A program made the translations under genes and the position numbers. The notes under the pieces were generated by a model that was given only the letters and a program-made list of their open reading frames with translations, ran no database searches and was not told where the DNA came from. Positions 55,837 to 64,000 of a stretch of DNA of 64,000 bases are shown piece after piece (position 1 is the stretch's first letter; every line of letters starts with the position of its first letter). This DNA is from Spironucleus salmonicida (Eukaryota > Fornicata > Diplomonadida > Hexamitidae), in assembly GCA_000497125.2 (NCBI GenBank), contig CM035321.1:958001-1022000 (forward strand), given 5' to 3'.

Positions 55837-55941
55837 TTTAGAGCGGCGATGCTGTTATATGGGGGTCTGCGCAATACCCAAAAGCGCTTCCAAAATAGAC
55901 CCAAGAAACCCCTCGGCCGGTTTCGGAAGGCAGCACCACTC

Positions 55942-56181
55942 TCACTCGAGCATCCTCGCCAGCAGCTGGATGTCCGCCAGCGCGATGTTGGCCAGCCCGC
56001 CGGCCGCCTTGAGCACGACGGGCTCGGCGCGGGCGAGCTTGTAGTACTTGTTCTTCAGCTGGGACACGGTGGCCCCCCGGAAGGCGTTGTCGCGGATCAC
56101 CTCCCAGCGGCCGCCGTAGTCCGCGTAGGCCTGGCGCAGCTGCTCCTCCTGCTCGTGCGTCCACCTCGTGCGCGCCCTCAT
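55942..56181 (-). CDS. Myb/SANT domain protein, copy 1
   Basis: The frame has 79 residues from ATG 56179-56181. It contains a single Myb-type repeat: TRWTHEQEEQLRQAYADYGG, RWEVIRDNAFRGATVSQLKN and KYYKLAR, with the spaced Trp residues and the recognition helix T-x-x-Q-L-K-N-K. Such domains bind DNA (telomere or promoter) or histone tails. An upstream ATG at 56217 would add 12 residues. The frame stops at TGA and continues to the 68-residue ORF. Confidence 0.75.
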   Translation of the reverse strand: MRARTRWTHEQEEQLRQAYADYGGRWEVIRDNAFRGATVSQLKNKYYKLARAEPVVLKAAGGLANIALADIQLLARMLE

Positions 56182-56618
56182 TCTAAGGGAAAGGAGCAGC
56201 GTGGGCCGGGAATGCACTTTGCCCTTCCGCTCGCCATGCGGACGGGTACTCCGCAGGCCGAAGAAACAACGGCGCGGATGGATGTTGTCCCGCCAGCAGG
56301 AAGCCGGTTTCGGAGATTATTCTGCGGACTTCCCCTCGTAAGTTGGTACCAAAGTATAATACCTGCAGAATAATTCGTCAAAAACTGAGCTTAAAACCGT
56401 GGCTTGATTTCAGCGGAATGAGTTACCAGTAGTTATTGGGCTAGTGTAGAGTTCTATCGCGGGAGCTAAAATTTCCTATATAATATATTACGTGAGGGAT
56501 TTACTTTAAAAACTGATTTTTAATTTTAGGATATCTTGTGCAAACACATTAAAACTAACATTAGCGAGTCGCGAGTTGCATTCGGCCAACACACTTGTAA
56601 CTGAATATTCACTGCCCA

Positions 56619-57311
56619 TCATTTTATTCGTAGCTGCGCTGTATGCGCAACCCAGTCAGGTGCCTTATGGCGCACGAGCCTCCTGAAGCTACGCTCTGGG
56701 AGTGCGTACCCGAGGTGTGGATTGGAAACGAGCATTTGTAGTTCGCGGTTCGGGTAATTTATTATATACCTACATATGCGCGTAGTATATGATGTGCCCA
56801 ACGCGAGGTCCTCCGGGCCTTCTGTAGGAAATAGGCCCCATGCATAGGCAGTAGAGGTTAGAATCGCGAGTTTCTGTGCCGCATACGCGAAAACACAGCA
56901 GCCGGAGCCAGCAAGAGCTACGCGCCCGACAGTGCCGATGACTTTACTGCGTTTTGAGGCTTGGCGCGGGGTTCAAGGCTAGGCCAGTTTTTGGAACCCG
57001 CAAATCGAGAGCTCAAACGCGCAATAAAGGCGCGGACTTTAAGCAGCACCGGGCCTTCAGCAGTACCAGCTGGGAGCTGGGACTTGCTGCTAATTAGCAG
57101 ATCTGGCCTGCCTCTCTTGATCTGGGAAGGCCGCCAGGCCGGATTGCCGCCATCCTTGTGCCAGTCCCAGAGCATGTCCGAGTAGCAGTTCGAGGAAGGA
57201 AGCCGCGAAGTTACTAAGCACGACGCATGCGATAACCATGCTGGAAATTGCGAAACGGTGCTCGCAATTACAGCGCATGACTCCATAACGCAGGACGGAG
57301 CTATGCGGCAA
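56619..57311 (-). pseudogene. Broken ORF cluster on the minus strand
   Basis: Protein-like stretches occur in all three frames in succession. The first (from about 57,310) reads VIACVVLSNFAASFLELLLG, the second (from ATG 57284-57286) SQFPAWLSHASCLVTSRLPS. The third (about 57,000 to TGA 56619-56621) contains GRVALAGSGCCVFAYAAQ and CRYIINYPNRELQMLVSN. The third looks best coding but has no ATG. This is what a decayed gene with several frameshifts looks like; no family was recognised. Confidence 0.35.
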
Positions 57312-57361
57312 GGGTGCTGATTAGTTAATTTCTAGTATATAATAATGCATTGTATAGGTAA

Positions 57362-57931
57362 ATGGACGTCTTTTGAGCACCAACCTACCTCGCCCGTCGA
57401 GTAGGCTTGCCCGCTGTCCACAATTTGTTTTTGGCGATTCCCTCGAATTGTAACTACTGGAAATCGCTGGAGTCTGTAAATCTACGCAGACCTGCGGTGG
57501 TCCAACTATGCATTTACTCCAGCGCGCACGCCACATTTCACGGCGCCCTACACCACCTAAAATACCGCTGTAAATGGCACCAAGCCGCAGACTGTTTCCT
57601 CTCCGAACACGCCCTATTTTTGAACGAATTCAAAATACCGTTCAGGCTGAAGGATGCGGACCATTTTCAGCCTACGCTATAATACCATTATAAGCGTATT
57701 TCGTAGTCATCTTACGTGCGCCATAAATAGCGTACATAGTCTGGCAGCACGACGATCTTTAGCCTGGGCCTACGAACAAACGGCAGCAAACTGATTTAAG
57801 ATGCGCAACACAATGTAAGTGCGGTAAAGTAGCCTGAAGTTCCAAAAGTGCCCCAGAACAAGCTCGTAAAGGATCCCCTTTCTTCTAGAGCAAATTGGGC
57901 GCAGCAGGCCCAGGCTCGCAAGCGCGCATGA
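57362..57931 (+). pseudogene. ORF with a TGA at codon 5
   Basis: ATG 57362 follows a TATATAATAATGC element and reads M-D-V-F and then TGA (57374-57376). The same frame then stays open for 184 codons to TGA 57929-57931, with good coding character at NLFLAIPSNCNYWKSLESVN and CFLSEHALFLNEFKIPFRLK. The 3' 225 bp overlap the convergent ORF 57707-58534. Either a nonsense mutation or a base error near the T4 run, or the real start is a non-ATG codon. Confidence 0.4.
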
Positions 57932-58534
57932 ACGTAGTAAGCCCAGTTTGGATCGCTTTTCGACTGCCAGGGTTTGCTTAGCTATTGGCGCGAATGCGCG
58001 TGCTGCTGAGCCGGCTGGAACAGCAGATACGAAAGAATGCAAATTGGGATAGTTTCCATCCGCGGACTTAATGCTCTATGGTATCGAGAAATAGCACCAA
58101 GAGCGCAGGTTGGGATAGTTTCTGGCCTAATACTCATGATCCAGCTATATTAATTAGACTCGCAGATGCGATTCCGCTTAAAATGGCCATGCAGCCAGCA
58201 CCGCAGAGTGGCTATCAATGATAAAAGCAAGCTCCTGTGTAATCATGCGTTTGCACCCAGTTCCGTTCTAAGTTCCACGAATTAGAATATCGGGGCAAAC
58301 TTATAATTTCTCCGTTGGCACATTTTATTGCCGATTTGGTAGGTATTTAGAACTCTCAGTCTGGCCGAAAAATGAATTGTTATGACTCCGGCGTACGGCC
58401 AATAGGATGTAGTCGCCATCTCCATGAAACGCAAGGTAACAAACTCTCCGAGCACTTGGGGCAGGACGCTGAGGGAAATGCGTTGAGTAAAAACTGGCGT
58501 TCTCGTTTGCTAAATAACACTTAGCAGAACCCAT
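57707..58534 (-). CDS. Hypothetical protein, 275 residues
   Basis: The frame runs from ATG 58532-58534 (MGSAKCYLANENASFYSTHF) to TGA 57707-57709 with about ten TAA/TAG as Gln. It contains a short internal repeat (NYPNLRSW and NYPNLHSF, 20 residues apart). No known domain was seen. It overlaps the + strand ORF at its 3' end by 225 bp, so at least one of the two is probably not expressed as drawn. Confidence 0.4.
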
Positions 58535-58760
58535 GCACGCCCAGTATGGAGAGCATTTGGACCTGTATTAGAGCGATCGTTCTTTTCAGCTGCGAGATAC
58601 TTTCCCACAACATATTATCTAAGATTTAGGAAATCTTTAAGTTTAGATACAATAAGCATATTTTACGGAAATGTAAGCATTTGGCAAATACTCCGAATTG
58701 TCGCAGACGGGTTCAGGCCATGGGTGATAGCTGCGCGCCGTACCATGGGATAGCTAGCAG

Positions 58761-58832
58761 TCCTACTTGGTATAACGGTTAGCATACTTGGTTCTCACCC
58801 AAGTGATCCGGGTTCGATTCCCGGAGTAGGAG
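58761..58832 (+). tRNA. tRNA-Glu(CTC), copy 2
   Basis: Identical to the copy at 55474-55545, with the same T-run after it. Confidence 0.95.
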
Positions 58833-58916
58833 GATTTTTAATGCTTGCGAGTCACTCGGCAGGAGGCATGGGGAGCACCAGGTCCAACCCATTCATTCAT
58901 TCGCTCACTCGCTCCC

Positions 58917-59123
58917 TCACTCGGCACCGCTGAGGTCCGCCTGCAGCGCCTCCGGGCCGAAGGTCTGGCACAGCATCAGCTCCGCCAGCTCCACCAGATC
59001 CGAGGAGAGCGGCCGGGCGGTGTACAGCGGCTCGCTGGCGACCGTGGCGCTGATGAGCTCGCTGAGCTGGAGGCCGAGGCTGCAGGCGGGCTTCCGGGGA
59101 AGGTGCGTGGCCTGCGCTCCCAT
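58917..59123 (-). CDS. 68-residue ORF downstream of the Myb gene, copy 2
   Basis: Identical in protein sequence to 55630-55836 and again in frame with the Myb gene across its TGA. Confidence 0.45.
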   Translation of the reverse strand: MGAQATHLPRKPACSLGLQLSELISATVASEPLYTARPLSSDLVELAELMLCQTFGPEALQADLSGAE

Positions 59124-59228
59124 TTTAGAGCGGCGATGCTGTTATATGGGGGTCTGCGCAATACCCAAAAGCGCTTCCAAAATAGACCCAAGAAACCCCT
59201 CGGCCGGTTTCGGAAGGCAGCACCACTC

Positions 59229-59468
59229 TCACTCGAGCATCCTCGCCAGCAGCTGGATGTCCGCCAGCGCGATGTTGGCCAGCCCGCCGGCCGCCTTGAG
59301 CACGACGGGCTCGGCGCGGGCGAGCTTGTAGTACTTGTTCTTCAGCTGGGACACGGTGGCCCCCCGGAAGGCGTTGTCGCGGATCACCTCCCAGCGGCCG
59401 CAGTAGTCCGCGTAGGCCTGGCGCAGCTGCTCCTCCTGCTCGTGCGTCCACCTCGTGCGCGCCCTCAT
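59229..59468 (-). CDS. Myb/SANT domain protein, copy 2
   Basis: Same 79 residues as copy 1 except Gly to Cys in AYADYCGRWEV, between the first helix and the second Trp. Both copies have kept their frames. The upstream flank differs between copies from the repeat end, so promoters may differ. Confidence 0.75.
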   Translation of the reverse strand: MRARTRWTHEQEEQLRQAYADYCGRWEVIRDNAFRGATVSQLKNKYYKLARAEPVVLKAAGGLANIALADIQLLARMLE

Positions 59469-59617
59469 TCTAAGGGAAAGGAGCAGCGTGGGCCGGGAAT
59501 GCACTTTGCCCTTCCGCTCGCCATGCGGACGGGTACTCCGCAGGCCGAAGAAACAACGGCGCGGATGGATGTTGTCCCGCCAGCAGGAAGCCGGTTTCGG
59601 AGATTATTCTGCGGACT

Positions 59618-60643
59618 GATGCTATCAGTTCTAGTTAGTACGGACATAATGCACAGAAAAATTCTACAGTGGGATTAGTTGGCCAATGTTTTGATAGTTA
59701 AGGATGTAATGACGTGAAGTCGCTTAATACTATATAGTTTGACCGAATATGTAAAGTTTGTCAAGGCCCCTGCTACACTATATACCCCTTAAAGATTACT
59801 AGCAAACTAGAATAGCGAAATAAGTAAGGTATCGTTACCAGGTAATCTGAAATCTAGTGAACTCTACGACTGCTGATAATCTGAATACGGCGTGTATTTT
59901 TTAGAAGTATGGACTGAATCATGATAGCGATCCCAAATGACCATTATACTATTTGCCGTACCACACGCACAATATACACAATCCCGTAGCAAACGATCAC
60001 CTACCTTTCGTGCGATAGTCATAATGGAGTTTGGTTCGATTCCATTTTGGAATGGGATAGACGTTGCACTATCTGGACCCACAGTTTATAAATAACCCAG
60101 CACTTAGCATCCCAGTACGTATATGGGAACGAGACACGCTTTCTCTTATACGGCTGAATGGACATGTTTCTACCCTGCATATATATCTTGTGTAAACCAT
60201 ATTATTTATGTGAAAAAAGTTTGCTGCTCTGCAATCAATACAAAGAAAAATGGTTTCACCTCATATACTCATTAACGCATAATGAAAATGTATTTAAAAC
60301 TAAGAAGTAAGGCATCACAGCTTTAAATGAGTGATAGATCTTCCTATAGATTAACTTAATTTTATTGTATTAACGGGTTATTTAAATTAATACTTTTATC
60401 AGAGTAAATTTCGTGAAATAATAATATCTTTTAATAACCAATGGCTCCCAATTTATCATATATAATGCTGATATACTATATTATATATGAGAATACTTTG
60501 TAGATAACACTGCACTATAATCTTTGGCGCACTTAAAAATATATATTAAATAAGAAAAATAGACTTGTATTCAAACAGAATTACAATACATTCATAGATA
60601 ATACATTATGAAAATTATGTAGTGAGAAATACTGTTTGTTCAT
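59618..60643. other. Region 3' of BOP1, partly in an inverted repeat
   Basis: No intact gene was seen. On the minus strand a frame from about 60,080 down to 59,463 is open and contains VYCACGTANSIMVIWDRY, which resembles a WD40 blade end, and just upstream another frame reads MSIQPYKRKRVSFPYTYWDA. These may be remnants of one gene. From 59,912 upward the sequence belongs to the second inverted repeat. Confidence 0.4.
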
Positions 60644-60985
60644 TCATCTCCAAATCCTCACAGTCCCATCACCTGCACAACTTACCAAATTATCGCCAAA
60701 CCATGCTAGATCTGTTACTCCCACTTAATTCTTCACACCATGGCCCCGCAGTACGCAACAACTTGCTATCTTATAATCAAACATCCTCAATATTAAGATG
60801 GTGCCGTCCGCTCCCCCAGCAGCTATCAGACCGCTGCTGTTAATATTTATACAGTTTACGGGAACACGGAAGAATGCGTTCTTATTCTCGCAAAAACCAT
60901 CAGTTCCGACTCCAAAGAATGATATTCCACCATTGGAATGACCAAATACCACATTCCCCCCACTGGCGCAGCTGCACTAGATTTA
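59912..60985. repeat. Left arm of second inverted repeat
   Basis: Positions x here pair with 123912 minus x in 62927-64000. The arm holds the last 342 bp of the BOP1 coding region and its downstream flank. The arms run to the window edge, so the true length is greater. The spacer (60986-62926) holds the rest of BOP1. Confidence 0.95.
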
Positions 60986-62776
60986 GCCACTTCGACAATC
61001 AAATTTTTATACTTTACCTTGTATTTTTAAATCATATCCAAATGCTGATTTTTATTCTGAAACTACTAATTTCTTACCTGAAAAAACACAGTTTTATACT
61101 TAATTAGCACGTGAGAAAGGAATTTAGGTTATACCTGACGACACTTTATGCACAGAAACATTTGAAGCACGTTCGGATATTCTTGATGTTGAAAGAAGAT
61201 AATTTCCATTAGTATTAAAATCAATTTAATTTATTATCTCCGGCCCGTGTATCCTTAATATAATTTCATCATTTAATGAAGAATATAAAGAAATTCTATC
61301 TGGCAAGTTATTTTTATCATTTTAGTACTTTATAGATACTAAACGTTGATCAAGCTATTTTAAAGCATCTCTATGCTTTTCTGAATCTTTAGATTCATTA
61401 TTCTTAACTTTATCCTTAAATTCTTCAAACTTTTGATCTTCAGAATCTGAGTTTTCTCGTTTTTCAGCAATTACACTTTCACCATTTTTATAAACAATTG
61501 TGCCCTATAAACACTCCCATGCCCATCCAGGTGCAGTTTTAACAGCATCTGCATTCACATTCAAAAATTTTCGCGTTCTCTACTTTGTTTCGGTCAAATT
61601 CTCACCAAAACTTATTCCTAAATCTATAAAAACTATTTAATTTGCACATGCACACGCTACTATAGATACATCAGTCCTTGGACAAAATTTTACACAATTT
61701 ATTTCATGGAAATAATATTTATTTAAATTTTCTGCTAATTTTTTATATTTTATTAATATTATTTGTTTTAGTAATTTGCCTGTCGCTATTTCATAAATTC
61801 TGCAAATACCATCTTTACCACCAGTAGCTAAGAACTTTTGATTTGGTGATGTGTCAACACTATTAACTTTACCTAAGTTTCCACGTAAAATCATATCTGT
61901 AAAAACGGGGAAAGGTCTTAAGTTCTATTACTAAATCTTATTCTAAAGTTTGAAAAATTAATCAGATTCAATCTGTTTCTTAATTTATCTTGGAGCGAGA
62001 TAAAGATCAAGTTATCTGTTAAATCTATCAAGCCACAGTTTTTCAGTATCTGGTACCAAAGTTCTAAGTGATTTTGAACGCCTTTAGGAAAATTCAGCTG
62101 GTGCATTATATGATTCTTAAGTAGTTGGTGGTGCTATTTTGGGTGGAGTAATATAATTAATTTAATCAGCTGTAAATTAAATTTCTTTTTCCCATACATT
62201 ATTGATTTTATTTAACTTTAGCTAATATTATTTCTGCTTCAATTTATAATTATTTGGGTCTTCTGGATCAAGTTTACCTTCTTAGATAAGCTTTCTAAAC
62301 ACCAATGCTCTTTTATATTCATGAATTTTCGTAAAGGCACCTTTTGAGCCTACCACATCTGTTTTCATAGCCATTGGGAATGTCTCATTAATATTTTTAA
62401 GATGAGGTTGATCACGAACATTAATGTTAGACAGAGGTTGGTTTTTCGTTATTAAATTGTTTAATGCTGTATATTCTTCATCGGATAGCTTTTTAATTTT
62501 TCCCGTTTTAGGATCTGTAATTTCTCTAAATAGTAATGACGGATCTTTCTATAAAGCTAAGAATTTTTCTAATTATTCGCCTGGCTCGGATATCTTAAGA
62601 GGAAGCTCTTTTCCAAATACTGTATAGCCTTAAACTTACTCATTAGGTTCTGCACGATTATAATCATCAGGATCAAAAGATGAATCGGATAAATCTTCTG
62701 AATAAGCAAATGATGATGGTGTAGATATTTCATCAAAAGAAGCTAATGATTCTGAGAAGGAAGATGCTTCACTCAT
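60644..62776 (-). CDS. BOP1: BOP1/Erb1 WD40 ribosome assembly factor
   Basis: One uninterrupted frame of 710 residues (ATG 62774-62776, TGA 60644-60646). The acidic N-terminus (SEASSFSESLASFDEISTPS) is followed by the BOP1NT domain with ITDPKTGKIKKLSDEE, YNAPAEF, DRFNRQLDLYLAPRQIKKQ and NLRPFPVFTDMILRGN, then WD40 repeats (SVDTSPNQKFLATGGKDGIC through VSCAGDGTVRIWR). Erb1/BOP1 bridges Pescadillo and Ytm1 in PeBoW and is needed for 27S/32S pre-rRNA processing. A Glu/Lys-rich insert lies around residues 395-450. Many TAA/TAG read as Gln. Apparent frameshifts near 61,900-62,100 disappear when the correct frame is followed. Confidence 0.95.
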
Positions 62777-62926
62777 TGTGAAGTGAAAAATGAAGTGTAT
62801 CTATACTTATATCTATTATATATGAAATAATCAAAATGTTATAAAATATAACAAAATGAAAATTAGAATATTTTAATCAGCTTATATTGGTAATTGATTA
62901 CTGCAAAAATTAAGTGAAGTAATGAT

Positions 62927-63268
62927 TAAATCTAGTGCAGCTGCGCCAGTGGGGGGAATGTGGTATTTGGTCATTCCAATGGTGGAATATCATTCTTTGG
63001 AGTCGGAACTGATGGTTTTTGCGAGAATAAGAACGCATTCTTCCGTGTTCCCGTAAACTGTATAAATATTAACAGCAGCGGTCTGATAGCTGCTGGGGGA
63101 GCGGACGGCACCATCTTAATATTGAGGATGTTTGATTATAAGATAGCAAGTTGTTGCGTACTGCGGGGCCATGGTGTGAAGAATTAAGTGGGAGTAACAG
63201 ATCTAGCATGGTTTGGCGATAATTTGGTAAGTTGTGCAGGTGATGGGACTGTGAGGATTTGGAGATGA
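62927..63268 (+). pseudogene. Inverted copy of the BOP1 3' end
   Basis: Exact reverse copy of the last 114 codons of BOP1, open to the same TGA (63266-63268) but without start. It lies head-to-head with BOP1, 150 bp upstream of its start codon. Confidence 0.9.
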
Positions 63269-64000
63269 ATGAACAAACAGTATTTCTCACTACATAATTT
63301 TCATAATGTATTATCTATGAATGTATTGTAATTCTGTTTGAATACAAGTCTATTTTTCTTATTTAATATATATTTTTAAGTGCGCCAAAGATTATAGTGC
63401 AGTGTTATCTACAAAGTATTCTCATATATAATATAGTATATCAGCATTATATATGATAAATTGGGAGCCATTGGTTATTAAAAGATATTATTATTTCACG
63501 AAATTTACTCTGATAAAAGTATTAATTTAAATAACCCGTTAATACAATAAAATTAAGTTAATCTATAGGAAGATCTATCACTCATTTAAAGCTGTGATGC
63601 CTTACTTCTTAGTTTTAAATACATTTTCATTATGCGTTAATGAGTATATGAGGTGAAACCATTTTTCTTTGTATTGATTGCAGAGCAGCAAACTTTTTTC
63701 ACATAAATAATATGGTTTACACAAGATATATATGCAGGGTAGAAACATGTCCATTCAGCCGTATAAGAGAAAGCGTGTCTCGTTCCCATATACGTACTGG
63801 GATGCTAAGTGCTGGGTTATTTATAAACTGTGGGTCCAGATAGTGCAACGTCTATCCCATTCCAAAATGGAATCGAACCAAACTCCATTATGACTATCGC
63901 ACGAAAGGTAGGTGATCGTTTGCTACGGGATTGTGTATATTGTGCGTGTGGTACGGCAAATAGTATAATGGTCATTTGGGATCGCTATCATGATTCAGTC
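62927..64000. repeat. Right arm of second inverted repeat (runs off the window)
   Basis: Reverse complement of 59912-60985; still matching at the last base of the window. The junction at 62926/62927 is where homology to the BOP1 coding region starts abruptly (TAAATCTAG). Confidence 0.95.

Larger units (their letters stand above)
55450..56330. repeat. 881-bp direct repeat, copy 1
   Basis: From GCCGTACCACGGGATAG to TTATTCTGCGGACT; copy 2 is 3,287 bp downstream in the same orientation. Two base differences were seen. It carries tRNA-Glu, a 68-residue ORF and a Myb/SANT gene. Confidence 0.95.
58737..59617. repeat. 881-bp direct repeat, copy 2
   Basis: Second copy, same orientation as 55450-56330. 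The differences seen are C to T in the first 15 bp and a G to T that changes Gly to Cys in the Myb domain. Confidence 0.95.

Noticed and set aside
55558-56373. 271-residue + strand ORF over the Myb cassette
   Set aside because: Antisense to a recognisable Myb/SANT domain; open because of GC-rich codon bias on the other strand.
61918-62106. Apparent frameshifts in BOP1 (ORF starting MHQLNFPKG)
   Set aside because: The true frame continues straight through this interval and matches the family better (DRFNRQLDLYLAPRQ, NLRPFPVF); the other frame is a shadow.

Overview
The window looks like nuclear DNA of a diplomonad of the Hexamitinae group (Spironucleus, Hexamita or Trepomonas type). This is an inference from four observations. 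(1) Almost every recognisable gene has TAA and TAG inside conserved protein sequence at positions where Gln fits, and ends only at TGA. (2) No gene needs an intron. (3) Genes are closely packed on both strands in AT-rich DNA. (4) The gene content is typical of anaerobic diplomonads: a ferredoxin-nitroreductase fusion, a membrane-anchored C1A protease homologue and a CxxC-rich surface protein with one C-terminal membrane segment. All coordinates below use the code TAA/TAG = Gln, TGA = stop, so most genes are far longer than a standard-code reading shows.

Layout. 1-5.8 kb: the 3' end of a repeat protein, a Rad6-like ubiquitin-conjugating enzyme, an LSm protein and four proteins of unknown function, some secreted or membrane-bound. 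5.9-14.8 kb: three coiled-coil genes in tandem that share a C-terminal KYxILDRA motif; the first holds a 2.6 kb heptad-preserving tandem repeat and the third is cut by an in-frame TGA. 14.8-18.8 kb: proteasome ATPase Rpt6, two small unknown genes and cofactor-independent phosphoglycerate mutase. 19-23.3 kb: a pair of small related helical proteins, an acidic protein and a frame-broken membrane protein gene. 23.3-26.1 kb: Pescadillo (PES1/Nop7) lies between two divergent paralogous membrane proteins, one GC-rich and one AT-rich. 26.1-32.5 kb: AT-rich DNA, the ribosome-assembly KH protein PNO1, the ferredoxin-nitroreductase and a C1A protease homologue whose catalytic Cys is Ser.

32.56-44.29 kb is a single GC-rich 22-bp tandem array of roughly 530 copies, with an indel-dense block in its first half. 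It is followed by ribosomal protein eS21 and a 445-residue unknown protein.

47.3-52.8 kb is a near-perfect inverted repeat (arms 2,671 bp, spacer 148 bp). Each arm carries a cyclophilin, tRNA-Leu(AAG), a degenerate PP2C-like protein and a 97-residue unknown protein. 53.4-64 kb holds the cysteine-rich membrane protein, an unknown gene, an 881-bp direct repeat carrying tRNA-Glu(CTC) and a Myb/SANT gene, a stretch of broken ORFs, and BOP1/Erb1. The 3' end of BOP1 is copied in inverted orientation upstream of its own start as part of a second inverted repeat that runs off the window.

Functionally, PES1 and BOP1 are two of the three subunits of the PeBoW (Nop7-Erb1-Ytm1) complex for large-subunit ribosome assembly, and PNO1 and eS21 belong to the small subunit, so ribosome production is well represented. 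Sharp GC/AT boundaries cut through several single ORFs. The inverted repeats, the indel-rich array block and the in-frame TGAs could be biology or assembly and consensus errors; sequence alone does not decide.
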